From Fennellomyces sp. T-0311 (taxonomy: Eukaryota > Mucoromycota > Mucoromycetes > Mucorales > Lichtheimiaceae): 64,000 nt of DNA. The notes beneath the pieces are model-generated. The model was not told the DNA's origin, did no database searches, and worked only from the letters and a program-made list of their open reading frames with translations. Position numbers and translations under genes: made by a program. Each line of letters opens with the position of its first letter. Positions within the stretch are counted from its first letter, which is position 1. The stretch is taken from positions 177,978 through 241,977 of the forward strand of contig JALLLT010000057.1 of assembly GCA_025266875.1 (NCBI GenBank), written 5' to 3'. Shown here one piece after another: positions 33,370-43,456 of this stretch.

Positions 33370-36300
33370 ATGTCCCAACAATCTGCTTCCGCTTCTGCTT
33401 CTGGTGCCGGTTCTCCTGCCGAATCCCGTGTTCCTTCCGTTGCCGTCGACGAGGTTATGGAAGATGTCCAGAACGAGCAATCGCCTGTTGAAGTTGCTCG
33501 TGCCTCCGTCCAAGCCGCCACCCAGCAACTTCTCCGTTCGTCCCACGAACTCGCTCGCTCCGATCTTTCCTCTGAGGAATATCAAGCCGCTCTTGCCCGC
33601 AACGACCTCGCGCACCGCGCCCTCGAGTCACTGACGGCTAGCTTTGACTTGCTTGCCCGAGCTAACGGTAGCTTGGACTCCACTGCCGCGTCGGCCACGG
33701 TCGCTAGACCAGCAGCCGCTCGCATTGTGGTTCCTACAGAGCTGCCACTGCTACAGTGGTCGGGCAACGTGTTCGATCCGTCCCGTGTTGTCTTCTCTTC
33801 CGTCGACGAGTGCCTCGACCGTTTCGAGGATATTGTCGAGTCCTATGACCAGGACTTGAATGCCGTTTGGGTCCGTTTGCTCCCGCGTATGCTGTCCCCG
33901 GACCAACGCTCGTGGTTTGTTGCCCACCTCAAGCCGCAGGGTAACTTACCTTGGTCCTTCGCCCGCCGTACCATCTCCGCCAAGTATGGCATCCAGGACG
34001 CCGAGCGCCAAGCACAGAGCATGCAGGCTCTGTTCAACATGCGTATGTTGCACAACGAGTCGGTGGCTGCATACACCGACCGGTTTCACAAGTGCCGCCG
34101 TGAAGCTGGTTGTGAGGACAGCAGAGTCATAGCTGCCCTCTATGTCAACTCGTTGTTGCCGGAGCTCTGCCAGCATGTGGCACTGGCACAGGTCCACCTC
34201 TCCACCGACCAACGGGTCTCCACCGACCAAGCCGCCAACCTTGCCCGCAACCTTTACGGGAAGGTTGTGTTGTCGCAGCACAGCCCTGAGGCTGCTGCGC
34301 TCGACTCTGCTGCCGCTGCTGTCTCCTCTTCTCGTTTGGCTGGTGCGCCTCGCTCTTCTGGTTCTGCTGGCGCGTCTTCGTCTTCGTCGTCTTCTGCTGC
34401 CGCTCCTGCCGCCACCAACAGGCCAACGAGGAGTTTTTGCCGCTTCCATGGCCGCGGCAAGCACTCAACCGCCGAGTGCAAGAAGGTTGCCGCCCTCCGT
34501 GCCAACAATGGCGGTAACATTACCAAGAATGCGCAGTCGGCGCAATCGTCGTCGTCTTCCGCGTCGTCGTCTGGTTCGGGTTCTCGTTCGTCCTCTGGGA
34601 CAAAGCCGTGTTTCCGCTGTGGTGCTCCTTGGAGTCGTGCGCACAAGTGTGGTAGTGGGGTAAACCACCTCGCTATTCGGTCGGCGTGTCTCTCGCTGGA
34701 CACAACCACCCCAGCACAGGCCACGTCATCGCCTGCCCCAGTTTCGGGTCCTGTTCCGTCTGCCGCCTCTGCCACTTCCGCCTCTACTGGTGAATCCTCT
34801 TCCGCTCTCTCATCTGGTTCGGCCTCGCAGCCGTCGCCATCATCTTCTGCTTTGGTTGCTCCTGTAGCACCGACTGCGCCACCAGCATCTTCGGCTCCGG
34901 CTGCTCCTGCAGCAAGTTCTTCGCCGCCTGTCCCCGTTTCCGAGGACATTCAGATGTCTGAGTTGGAGTCCGAACTCAGAAACGTTTGCTCGCAATGTAA
35001 GCCAAATGACCATGATCGTTATTCGTTCAAAAACACTAAAGCATTCTATACTTGCGTTACGATTCAGGATGCACGTTTGTTCGCCTTCATTGATCCAGGC
35101 GCAACGTTTTCTGCGATCACGCCTTCTCTTGCTTCTCGTCTTGGTCTCTCGGTTGTCTCGGCTTCGGGACAAATCGGTCTTGCTGCTCCTGGAGTTGGGG
35201 TAGATAGAATTGGCTACACAAAAATAAACATTGTTCACAATGGATATTCTGCGACGCACACTTTTGAGATTATGGACATTAACGCTGATGCTGAGGTTTC
35301 CTTGGGTGCTGATATTCTGGCATCTTTGGGCATTTACTTGAAAGGTATTGCCTATTGCTGGGATCATAACACTAGACCTCAAGCTCCAGCTACTACTTTT
35401 ATTGAAGATCCAGGAAATTCCCCAGCTGGAACACCTGAACAACACGAGCAATTCCTTGAATACATTCAGCCGCTGCTTGATGATAACGCTGCAATTCCTG
35501 CGAGTGCCGTTTGCAATCTGCCTGAGGCTGTCTTCGAAATTGATACCGAACCTGGTAAAGTCGCAAATCGACGTCAGTATACACTGCCTGATGCTATCAT
35601 TCCGGCAATTCGTAAACAACTCGATAAATGGCTTGCTGATGGTGTCATTAAACAGGCTCCTCCTGGTACAAACTTCAACAATCCTATCACTTTCGTGCCA
35701 AAGAAGAATGCTGAGGGTGTCTATACCCCAGATTCCATCAGAATTGTGCTTGACACAAGATTGCTCAATGGGATTAGTCGTGACGACCGATTTCCTATTC
35801 CGGCGATCTCTGGCATATTTAGGCGTCTTCGTCATGCTAAATACTTTAGTGTGCTCGATATGAGTGATGCCTTCCTCAAAATGCCGCTCTCGGAAAGTAG
35901 CATGCAGAAATGCGCGTTCACCTTCCAGGATACGGAAAAATATGTTTTCACCCGCGCTATTTATGGGCTTAAAAACATTAGCTCCCATTATGCACGCACG
36001 TTACACAGATTGACTTCTGACATTCCGAACATTGCATTCTATATTGATGATTGTATCTGCTGGGGTGATGATTACGAGTCGCATCGTGACACTGTTGCTC
36101 GTGTTATCCGTCGTCTCACTGAACATAATATCAAACTGAACATTGCGAAAGCACGCTTCTTTCAAAAGTGTGTCTATTTGCTTGGCTATGTCGTGCAACA
36201 AGGAATTATAGCTCCTGATCCACGCAAAGTGACCAACGTTATGGAATGGCCCCGACCTAAAACTGGTCGTGATGTTATGTCCTTTTTGGGCTTAACCAAT

Positions 36301-37893
36301 TATTTCCGTGAGCACATCCCGAATTACTCACAACTGACAGCACCTCTTGATGCTTTACGCTCTGCTAAAAGCCTTGATGGCTTATGGACAGAAGAGCATA
36401 CGCTTGCGTTTAACAACGTGAAGCTAGCGCTGCAATCTGCTCCAGTGCTTAGTCAGCCTGACGAAAAACTACCTTATTATCTGGCCACTGATGCATCGCA
36501 ATTTGCCATTGGCTGCTGCCTCTATCAGATCGTTGACAATAGCTATCGCTACATCGGCTTCATGGCACGCTCCCTGAACAAAGCTGAGGTCTCCTACTCC
36601 ACCACCAAAAGAGAACTTTTAGCTATCTGTTATGGTCTTGTGAAGTTTCATAAGTTTACATGGCAACGCAAACTCACGGTCTTGTGTGACCATCGGTCTC
36701 TGCAGTACTTGCATACGCAACCGATTGCTTCGCCTATGATGATCAATTGGCTTGACATCATTTCGAACTATAACTTCGAGGTCATATACCTTCCGGGTAT
36801 CCAGAATATTCTCCCAGATGCGTTAAGTCGCTTATTTCCGTCGAACGCTCTCCGTGAGGAGGAGGGTGATTCTGATGATCAGCATAAATTAGCGCGTTCT
36901 CCTTATTTGGGCACTTTAGTGTCGTCACGGAAAAGTAAGAGCTCTTTTGCCTCTTCTTCCTCAACAAAACAACTTGCGCGCGCCGCTGAAATTGTCGACT
37001 ACATTACACCACCCGAGGACGTCCGCAGTGATCTACTCTTGCAAGCACACCTCAACGGGCATTTTGGCGCTGATGCCATTATCAATGAGCTGCATAGTGA
37101 TGGCTTTCACTGGAAGTCCATAAAACTTGACGCACTCAATACCGTTGCCAAGTGTCCTGAATGTCAAATGTTCAACATTGGCAAACACGGCTATGCACCA
37201 CTGCGTAGAATCACCGCAGATGGTCCTGGCGATCACTGGGCAATTGACCTAGCTGACATGAACGCCACCACACCGAATGGTAACAATTACATACTCGTTA
37301 TGGTTGATATATTTTCACGTTTCTGTATTTTGCGTGCTATTCCAGACAAAACCGCTCTGTCTATTGCGAAACAACTCATCGACGTGTTTAATCTCGTTGG
37401 TTGGCCTAAAGTCCTTCAATCGGACAATGGCACCGAGTTTGCAAATGAGCTTGTGCGTCTCATGGTCGAACACTCCGGTATCGATCATCGTCTAGTCACC
37501 CCATGGCATCCCCGTGCCAACGGCGTTGCTGAAAAATGGGTGCACACGACCAAGTCGGTCATTGTTAAGAGACTGCAAGGGAAAAAGGAGGATTGGGATA
37601 CCTTTCTCTCCAGTGCTCAACTAAGCATCAACAGTAAGCATGCTGCGTTACACAAATCCCGACCTTTCTCGTTGATGTTTGCTCGTCAACCCAATCAATG
37701 GCTAGACTACTCCGAGACTCCTTTGGGTAATGTCGCTGCTGCTCGCACCTCTGATCGTAGGTTGGAGGAAATGGAAAAGGTCGTGCTGCCTGCCATAGCT
37801 GAGCGCGTGAAAGCCCTGCACACAGTTCAAGATAAGAAGTTCAATGAGAAAAATCGTATTCTTCCTGAATTTCCAGTCGTAGTAAGGTCATGA
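33370..37893 (+). CDS. Gag-Pol polyprotein of the Gypsy element, 1507 codons, frameshifted at its end
   Basis: One frame encodes all core proteins. Gag spans about residues 120-330 and is followed by a Ser/Ala-rich linker. The zinc knuckle CFRCGAPWSRAHKC lies near 413. The protease motif is FIDPGATFSA (near 571, DPG rather than the usual DSG). RT motifs are LDMSDAFLKM (near 827) and FYIDDCICWGDD (near 890, YIDD box). RNase H reads LATDASQFAIG (near 1038). The integrase HHCC zinc domain starts near 1227 and ends in CPECQ. The DDE core has IDLAD (near 1291), QSDNGTEF (near 1350) and GVAEKW (near 1386). The frame ends abruptly at 37891-37893, while the C-terminal integrase region and chromodomain continue in another frame from 37890. 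This is best explained by a single-base deletion near 37880. The gag part is markedly richer in GC and Ser/Ala codons than pol and the surroundings. Confidence 0.93.
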   Translation: MSQQSASASASGAGSPAESRVPSVAVDEVMEDVQNEQSPVEVARASVQAATQQLLRSSHELARSDLSSEEYQAALARNDLAHRALESLTASFDLLARANGSLDSTAASATVARPAAARIVVPTELPLLQWSGNVFDPSRVVFSSVDECLDRFEDIVESYDQDLNAVWVRLLPRMLSPDQRSWFVAHLKPQGNLPWSFARRTISAKYGIQDAERQAQSMQALFNMRMLHNESVAAYTDRFHKCRREAGCEDSRVIAALYVNSLLPELCQHVALAQVHLSTDQRVSTDQAANLARNLYGKVVLSQHSPEAAALDSAAAAVSSSRLAGAPRSSGSAGASSSSSSSAAAPAATNRPTRSFCRFHGRGKHSTAECKKVAALRANNGGNITKNAQSAQSSSSSASSSGSGSRSSSGTKPCFRCGAPWSRAHKCGSGVNHLAIRSACLSLDTTTPAQATSSPAPVSGPVPSAASATSASTGESSSALSSGSASQPSPSSSALVAPVAPTAPPASSAPAAPAASSSPPVPVSEDIQMSELESELRNVCSQCKPNDHDRYSFKNTKAFYTCVTIQDARLFAFIDPGATFSAITPSLASRLGLSVVSASGQIGLAAPGVGVDRIGYTKINIVHNGYSATHTFEIMDINADAEVSLGADILASLGIYLKGIAYCWDHNTRPQAPATTFIEDPGNSPAGTPEQHEQFLEYIQPLLDDNAAIPASAVCNLPEAVFEIDTEPGKVANRRQYTLPDAIIPAIRKQLDKWLADGVIKQAPPGTNFNNPITFVPKKNAEGVYTPDSIRIVLDTRLLNGISRDDRFPIPAISGIFRRLRHAKYFSVLDMSDAFLKMPLSESSMQKCAFTFQDTEKYVFTRAIYGLKNISSHYARTLHRLTSDIPNIAFYIDDCICWGDDYESHRDTVARVIRRLTEHNIKLNIAKARFFQKCVYLLGYVVQQGIIAPDPRKVTNVMEWPRPKTGRDVMSFLGLTNYFREHIPNYSQLTAPLDALRSAKSLDGLWTEEHTLAFNNVKLALQSAPVLSQPDEKLPYYLATDASQFAIGCCLYQIVDNSYRYIGFMARSLNKAEVSYSTTKRELLAICYGLVKFHKFTWQRKLTVLCDHRSLQYLHTQPIASPMMINWLDIISNYNFEVIYLPGIQNILPDALSRLFPSNALREEEGDSDDQHKLARSPYLGTLVSSRKSKSSFASSSSTKQLARAAEIVDYITPPEDVRSDLLLQAHLNGHFGADAIINELHSDGFHWKSIKLDALNTVAKCPECQMFNIGKHGYAPLRRITADGPGDHWAIDLADMNATTPNGNNYILVMVDIFSRFCILRAIPDKTALSIAKQLIDVFNLVGWPKVLQSDNGTEFANELVRLMVEHSGIDHRLVTPWHPRANGVAEKWVHTTKSVIVKRLQGKKEDWDTFLSSAQLSINSKHAALHKSRPFSLMFARQPNQWLDYSETPLGNVAAARTSDRRLEEMEKVVLPAIAERVKALHTVQDKKFNEKNRILPEFPVVVRS

Positions 37894-38318
37894 TCCTCAA
37901 CGTCAACAGGAAGTCTAAAACCGACGCCCGTTACGAGGGACCTTTCACCGTACATGGCAGACGATCTGGTAAAAGCGGACCATATGTCCTTACGGACGAA
38001 ACTGGAGCGCTATTGGCTCGTGATATTCCACCTTCCCACATTAAGCTCATCTCACAAGAAACCGTAGCTTCAGGCGAGGACTTCTATGAGATTCAAAGCA
38101 TCGTGGATCATATGAGTGAGAACGGTCAGTACAGGTATAGAGTGCGCTGGAAGGGTTATGCTCCCAAGGATGACACCTGGGAACCTCCAGAACACTTTAA
38201 CGACAGAACGCTGATTGAAAAATATTGGCAACGTCGCAACCTAGATCGGCAGAATCGTAAACGAGGTGGTAAACCACTTCGTCGCTCTAATCGCACAACC
38301 AAACGCAGACGCACTTAG
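37890..38318 (+). CDS. C-terminal integrase tail with chromodomain, displaced frame
   Basis: These 142 codons continue the polyprotein after the frameshift. They begin with the GPF/GPY-type module (ARYEGPFTVHGRRSGKSGPY) of chromovirus integrases and then a chromodomain (YEIQSIVDH, YRVRWKGYAPKDDTWEP, LIEKYW). Chromodomains steer integration toward chromatin marks such as H3K9 methylation. The aromatic residues YE..., W and Y/W in YRVRWKGY are present. A basic tail (KRGGKPLRRSNRTTKRRRT) ends it. It is out of frame with gag-pol, so this copy probably cannot make a complete integrase unless ribosomal frameshifting is used. Confidence 0.88.
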   Translation: MILNVNRKSKTDARYEGPFTVHGRRSGKSGPYVLTDETGALLARDIPPSHIKLISQETVASGEDFYEIQSIVDHMSENGQYRYRVRWKGYAPKDDTWEPPEHFNDRTLIEKYWQRRNLDRQNRKRGGKPLRRSNRTTKRRRT

Positions 38319-38438
38319 GTCTTCTGTTCTCAACACTTTTTCTCCCATTGGGTTTTACATTTGAGTTTCCAAATGACACCTACACCACACGTGCACTTTA
38401 TCTTATTCAGCCGGTTGCTTCAACCTGGTGGGGGGCAA

Positions 38439-38755
38439 TGTTGTATCCACAACATGATTATGGCTTATGCATCATTTACCCTTGTTTGCTTATTGACAAC
38501 GGGTTACTTTAATTTTCCGATCTACAGCCACATCCCTGTCTTGACATGCGTTCATTGTAATAACCTTGCCTATCTTAGTGAAACCCACATAACCCTGGTT
38601 ACCACAGCGGTTCATGTGCCTTACAACCATGTCAATGATCCAACCCCTCGAGAATAAGCTTTTATTATTTAAAGTGATGATTCAACATACGAAATAAATC
38701 AGTCATTACTTGAGTCTCATCACTTACCTGCCTCTGCTTATTGTTGAATATCACA
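38439..38755 (+). repeat. 3' LTR of the Gypsy element
   Basis: It is the same length and sequence as the 5' LTR except for about six substitutions. It is preceded by the polypurine tract and followed by GCTTG, the right target duplication. Confidence 0.92.
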
Positions 38756-38760
38756 GCTTG

Positions 38761-39506
38761 TACCCAGTTTAACAGGCTCGTCAGAAGATTGAGCAAAGTC
38801 AACCATCTTTTGAATAACATTGGTTAGCTTGTGATAAGAAACAATGAATCAAATGAATAGTAAATCCTTTATATACAGCTAGACATATACTTGGTATACA
38901 TGTTGTTCGATATATTCGCCTCCATGGCAATGGAAAGTAAATCTTGTTCAACTGATGCTAGCGTAGTTAATGGTTTGACCGACGAACTTGCAGTTTTTGC
39001 ATCATCTACTCTTTCAAATTTAAATACGCTAGTTTCTTGACAAAACAACCTACCTTTATTCATGTTTTTGAAGGTACTTGGGGCTTGACTTTTATGACAT
39101 ACTTGGTTATTCGGATGTACACTCTAAAAATAGTTAAGGTCCTTGCAATTGACAGTATACTTTGATATTACCCTTTTTTTATTCACGCTAGTAGCGGTCA
39201 AGCCGTAATTGTCACTCCCATTCAAAATTAATGGTCCGTTCGGCAATGGGTCATAATTATGCTCTGATGCCCAGTGCATCTGCCATGATCCGGGGTTTTT
39301 GAACCATCTTTTTTTTCAAACAGTTGGGGAAGGGGCAGTAAGTGGACATTGTCTTCGTAACGCGGTAAACGTGGGAGCCTTGGCTACCTATGTGAAATGA
39401 TCGAACATTTCAACCTATTGTTCGTTACACTAAAGCTATACAAATCTTATAAACATCAACATACAATTAACGCCTTTCTTCAACCTTTTTTCCTGTTACT
39501 TGAATT
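38761..39506. other. Intergenic, AT-rich
   Basis: This 746-bp stretch lies between the Gypsy element and the next gene. It includes the promoter of the latter (CTTCAACCTTTTTTCC pyrimidine tract near 39478). No coding region was recognised; the minus frame at 38869-39063 has no motif. Confidence 0.35.
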
Positions 39507-41306
39507 ATGACCAGACGCGTAAATCAAGCGCGAAGAGACTTAGGCAATCCAATTGGCGACTTGAATGCACGCGTGCTGAGAGGAAGTAAGATATAGCTAT
39601 ATCGTATACATATTATCACTTTAACAAGCTTATTCGGCTAAGTAGGAGTCGGACAACACCAAGAGCTGCAGAGAAGAGACGGACAGCGAACTGAGAACTC
39701 GTCATCACCGGTTACTGCTGCACTGGTTATTCAACAGCCAGCCCCAGTTATCAGGAGGATGCAAGTAACGCGTGCAAGGCCAGTTGTGCAAGACCAGAGT
39801 CAAGACGTGTTCCATGAGCAAAGGCTGAGGATGGAAAACCAAACCAGCAACACGGTTGTCCGTCGCTATCAAACGGGTCCGAGACAACAACAGTTTCATG
39901 AAGAAGAACCAATCAGACGAGGTGTGTAACTATCTTGAATGCGCCTCTCAATAATATTTACACCATACAGTTTTGGAACATGAAAGCGTTCGGAGAAATG
40001 CTCACCACCATGGTACTGAAATTCCCGCGCAGCAGTAAGTGTCCTCCTTCATGCTTATATATAGCCTACATCACTGATGACTTTCAAGCAACAATCTTAA
40101 TCAAGCATTTTTCGACGAAGGCGACGATCGCTTTGAAAGGTAGTATATAATTCTAAAGTCGTCAAAAATTACTCATCATCATATTCTTTATGTGAATTTT
40201 AGTTTTGGAGTTACAGATGAGGAGCAACCTCGCCTGATTGGTAACGAACTTGACGACAGCGAAGGCACTGAAAGGTAATCTAAAATCCTAGAGTTGCTTT
40301 AGATTACTCATCATCGCGCTCTTCATACTGTAGACCTGAACCCGCAGATGACGAGGAACAACGTCTCCAGGTTAATAACGAGACCAATGATGATCAATTC
40401 ATGACAGTCGAGAATGGGTATGTAGCATACATTTAATCTATTGTATGAAGCTGACAAACTACGTACTTATATGCGAAATAACAATAGGCGTTTTGGAGAC
40501 GAAGGAAGGTACGTATAGTATGAAAGTGATATATGCCCACATCAATTTTCTTGCTTGATAAATCGATAAATCAATGAACAGAGACAATGTTCCTCACGAT
40601 AGATTTAACGTCGTTTTGGAAAGGTGCTTTGAGTAAGTTGGTTATTGTTTACATACGGTATAGCTGTTTTTATAAACGTATAACCTTGTTACTTTTAGAC
40701 GCGTGGTAATTACTCTACAAACCGTACGGGAAGGAATCACACTTTTTAAGAACCAGGTTCGCAGGTATGTATATCCTGAAAATGCGTTTCCAAACCCTGA
40801 AGAAGTATACCATACTGCGCTACACATTGCGAAGAGTATCGACGGAATTCGCGCCGACGATCCAAGAGATATCAGGGTTTCAGGCCCACTTATAGCTGTG
40901 GTACGTTTGACTGAAGATACATATATAGTGAACTAACTTTGATTGTAGTTTCGAGATGAAATGAGCACTACACGAACCTCGGCGCATAGTGCTGTAAAAA
41001 ATTTTCTCTTAACTTACACTTTTGCCCGCCAAGACTTGTCGCCACATCTTAAAAGTCGAAGCCCGCAAGAGTACTGGCACCTTCTAAACCAATCAAGGTA
41101 TGTACCTGAGTATTTTTCATACAACTAAACTAACAGTTCTATTTAGATTCACGAAAGTCGGGTTCCGCTTACAAGGTGCAATCATGGAAAATACGTGTAT
41201 CACTGATTGCATTAGGGTCGTGATGCTTAACCATAGGTCGGGTGGTCCGCGATTGCCAGATCCCCCAAATCCGTATCCCAAGCAACTTATCGCTCTCATG
41301 TACACA
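39507..41306 (+). CDS. Uncharacterised multi-exon gene, 3' end disrupted or unresolved
   Basis: It starts MTRRVNQARRDLGNPIGDLN at 39507. About ten small exons with clean GT-AG borders and kept phase follow: near 39507-39586, 39647-39921, 39980-40031, 40089-40140, 40211-40275, 40335-40417, 40488-40508, 40582-40631, 40700-40901, 40949-41096 and 41147-41306. The first half is Gln/Arg/Glu-rich and low in order. The second half is globular: LQTVREGITLFKNQVRRYV, AFPNPEEVYHTALHIAKSI, FARQDLSPHLKSRSPQEYW, FTKVGFRLQGAIMEN and GPRLPDPPNPYPKQLIALMY. No known family was recognised. After 41306 the coding signal stops, and a Merlin transposon follows within 400 bp. A plausible terminal exon appears beyond the transposon (43457-43583) but could not be joined in phase. 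It could be a host gene cut by the transposon, or a partner gene of some element. Confidence 0.45.
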
Positions 41307-41464
41307 ATGGTATGTAAGCGTAATCAACTGATGCAGCCCAAAACGCCCTGGATCAGGTATACAATCTGACCAGTGGCTTAGTTTGTGGCTTATGAAAAAG
41401 CCACGTATAATAGCCATCTGACCGTTGCAGTGATATAAGTGCCGTCGGCTTTAAGAAAATGTAT

Positions 41465-41533
41465 ACTGTGATAGTGTAGTGGTTGGAGCGTTAGTTATTA
41501 ACACTGATGGTCGTTGGTTCGAAGCTGGTTTTG
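41465..41533 (+). other. tRNA-like (pseudo-tRNA) sequence upstream of the Merlin transposase
   Basis: It has an A-box-like TAGTGTAGTGG with the D-arm continuation TTGGAGCG. At the right spacing lies a B-box-like GGTTCGAAGCT. The stems are weak: mostly GU pairs in the T arm and no paired acceptor ends. It is therefore a tRNA-derived relic (SINE-like head) rather than a working tRNA gene. It points inward, toward the transposase. Confidence 0.4.
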
Positions 41534-41680
41534 CGCAATTTTGCTATACGTGGCACTTTTTGAAAATAAATGTTTTTTATTTTTAAAAAAGCTTGACGTC
41601 ATATCAAATGCACGTCACGCGGCGTTTAATTAAAATTTTTTTCACTTTTGTTTTTCTTTCTTCTTCATTCCACTTCTATT

Positions 41681-43101
41681 ATGGATCATCAAGGTAGTAT
41701 TTCTCCAAGTGTTATCCAGTGGTTTCAAGTTTGCTTGCCACTTTTCAAGTATCCTCAAGTAGCCACTCAAGAGGCTATTCAAGCAATCTTTCTGGCCTGC
41801 ATTAATCTTTCCAATCAAGTGGATATTCCTGAAGATGATGCAATGATTTTTTATTGTGAATGGTCTGCTATTTTGTTTCTTTTGGTTGCCAAGATCCTAT
41901 CCTGTGATGGTCTAGTTTGTAGCAATAGAAATTGCTCAAATCCAAGAACTATGAAGCTTGCTTTATCTGAAGTTCGCAAGGCCTGGAGATGTACTATTTG
42001 TGGTACCTTTCTTACTATTTTTGACAAGACTGTGTTCAAGTATAGAAACCTACCTATCCACAAGATGTTAAGATGATTTTATTTCCTCTTAAATGATGTT
42101 CCAATGGGTAGCATTGAAAAAATGCTAAAGATTTCACACAAGACTATGACCCTTTTGGCTGTGAAGTTCAAGTTATTGATTGAAGCTGATTTGGAATATA
42201 CTATGTATAATTCAAATGGTAAGTATGCTATATTTTTTATTCACTACTTTCTAATAGCTGATTTTAGGTGATATTATCAAAATTGGTGGTCCTGGCATTA
42301 TTGTGGAGATCGATGAGTCAAAGTTTGGAAGAAGAAAGTACAATGTAGGCCATAGAGTTGAAGGTAATCTTTATCAGTGAATTATAGTCTTAAATTAATC
42401 ATCCTTTAAGGTCAATGGGTTTTAGGTGGTGTTGAACGTACTCCTGAACGTCGTCTCTTTCTGGTTCCTGTTAAACGAAGAAATGCAAGAACTTTGCTCA
42501 AGCTTATTAAGAAACATGTTGCACCTGGCTCAATTATTCATACAGATTGCTGGAGAGCATATGAACGGATTCCACAGCTTATTAACAGAGAGGGTGAAAG
42601 CTATGAGTATCAGCACTTTACAGTTAACCATTCTGTTGAATTTGTTGCTGAAGATGGAACTCATACCAATACAATTGAAGGTAATGTATTCTTTGATATT
42701 AATAAAGCAAGTATTAACATAATTTAGGCACTTGGAATGGAATTAAAATTCGTATGTTTCCAAAATCCTTTACCAAGGCTCAAATTAAAGCAAGTTTGAA
42801 TTTCTTTTTGTGGCGACGCAAGCACCAAGGCCAGTACTGGAACCGCCTTCTTCATTGCCTTCGTACTATCTATATTTTAGATAGTACTACTGAAAATGAA
42901 GTAGCAAGTCAACTGGAAGAAGTAGACCCTGATTTAGACCCTGAAGATCCAGATACAGATGATGAATTGGTGTCTGATATTTCATCAGATGGTATTCCAT
43001 CCCCAAGACCCCACCAGCGCCGTCATACTATTGTTATTTCAAGTGAAGAGGAAGATAATAGCTCTGGATCAAATTATAGTGATATAGATATTGAGAACTA
43101 G
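41681..43101 (+). pseudogene. Merlin (ISXO2/IS1595-like) DDE transposase, 4 exons, one in-frame TGA
   Basis: Exons: 41681-42218, 42268-42363, 42411-42680, 42728-43101, in phase, 426 codons. The N-terminal zinc ribbon of IS1595 transposases is seen (CSNRNCS and WRCTICGTFL). The DDE core is complete: GIIVEIDESKFGRRKY (first Asp), GGVERTPERRLFLVPV, GSIIHTDCWRAY (second Asp) and NTIEGTWNGIK (Glu). The C-terminus is acidic (DPDLDPEDPDTDDEL, then a Ser-rich end). A TGA at 42074-42076 interrupts exon 1 between KMLR and FYFLLNDVP. Relatives have Trp or Arg here, so it looks like a single nonsense mutation. No splice site avoids it. A possible remnant of the ends is an 18-bp inverted match (GTATACAATCYGACCAGT near 41357 and, reversed, near 43410). 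Confidence 0.8.
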
Positions 43102-43257
43102 TTAAAAAATAAAAAAATATAGATGCTAAACATACATAGCAGTTAATGCATATAGTAGAGAAAAAAATTAGCTATCTAATGATATACTTTTCATTATATT
43201 GTGATGTTTTTATAAGAAGTTATGAGCAGTTTTCTTTATTTGATAAGCTATTTTCTT

Positions 43258-43325
43258 GTTGCATGACTTGAACAGGTGACCTGCATATTAGGAACCACAT
43301 GTGTTACCAACTGTGCTATTTCAAC
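43258..43325 (-). other. tRNA-like (pseudo-tRNA, Arg-CCT-like) sequence downstream of the Merlin transposase
   Basis: On minus it starts GTTGAAATAGCACAGTTGGT (acceptor and D arm). It has an anticodon-loop-like GGTTCCTAA and a T loop CTGTTCAAGTC, and ends ATGCAAC. The partial acceptor pair GTTG/CAAC is kept, but the 3' acceptor side is short and the T stem has mismatches. It is a tRNA-derived relic pointing inward, opposite to the one at 41465. Confidence 0.4.
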
Positions 43326-43456
43326 TTTACTTATCTGGATTTCCTAGGGATTTGCGCGCGCCAATATACTCTTTCAACCTCTGTGACTGCTTTTCCTCGA
43401 ACTGGTCGGATTGTATACATTAGCCCGTAAACGTGGCTTATAACCTGCTCCTCCAG

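Larger units (their letters stand above)
33021..38755 (+). mobile_element. Ty3/Gypsy chromovirus, full length, TSD GCTTG
   Basis: Two 317-bp LTRs (33021-33337 and 38439-38755) differ at about six positions (roughly 2%). They enclose a gag-pol frame and a chromodomain frame. The 5-bp duplication GCTTG flanks the element (33016-33020 and 38756-38760). A purine-rich tract, GGTGGGGGGCAA, lies directly before the 3' LTR. No clear tRNA primer-binding site follows the 5' LTR, which is continued by a run of T and GACGAATTC. The element is young and nearly intact but has one frameshift. Confidence 0.93.

Noticed and set aside
33946..34949. Long minus-strand frames opposite gag (Arg- or Glu/Ala-rich)
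   Set aside because: They mirror the GC-rich Ser/Ala codons of gag on the other strand and have no features of their own.
35084..35110. Protease DPG motif as an inactivating mutation
   Set aside because: Asp and Gly are kept, and the rest of the domain is open and conserved; variants at the middle position occur in retroelement proteases.
34840..35988. 382-codon minus-strand frame opposite protease/RT
   Set aside because: It overlaps conserved protease and RT motifs on plus; the low-complexity basic sequence is a shadow.
41465..43325. Functional tRNA genes
   Set aside because: A- and B-box-like motifs exist, but acceptor and T stems do not pair properly; treated as tRNA-derived relics.
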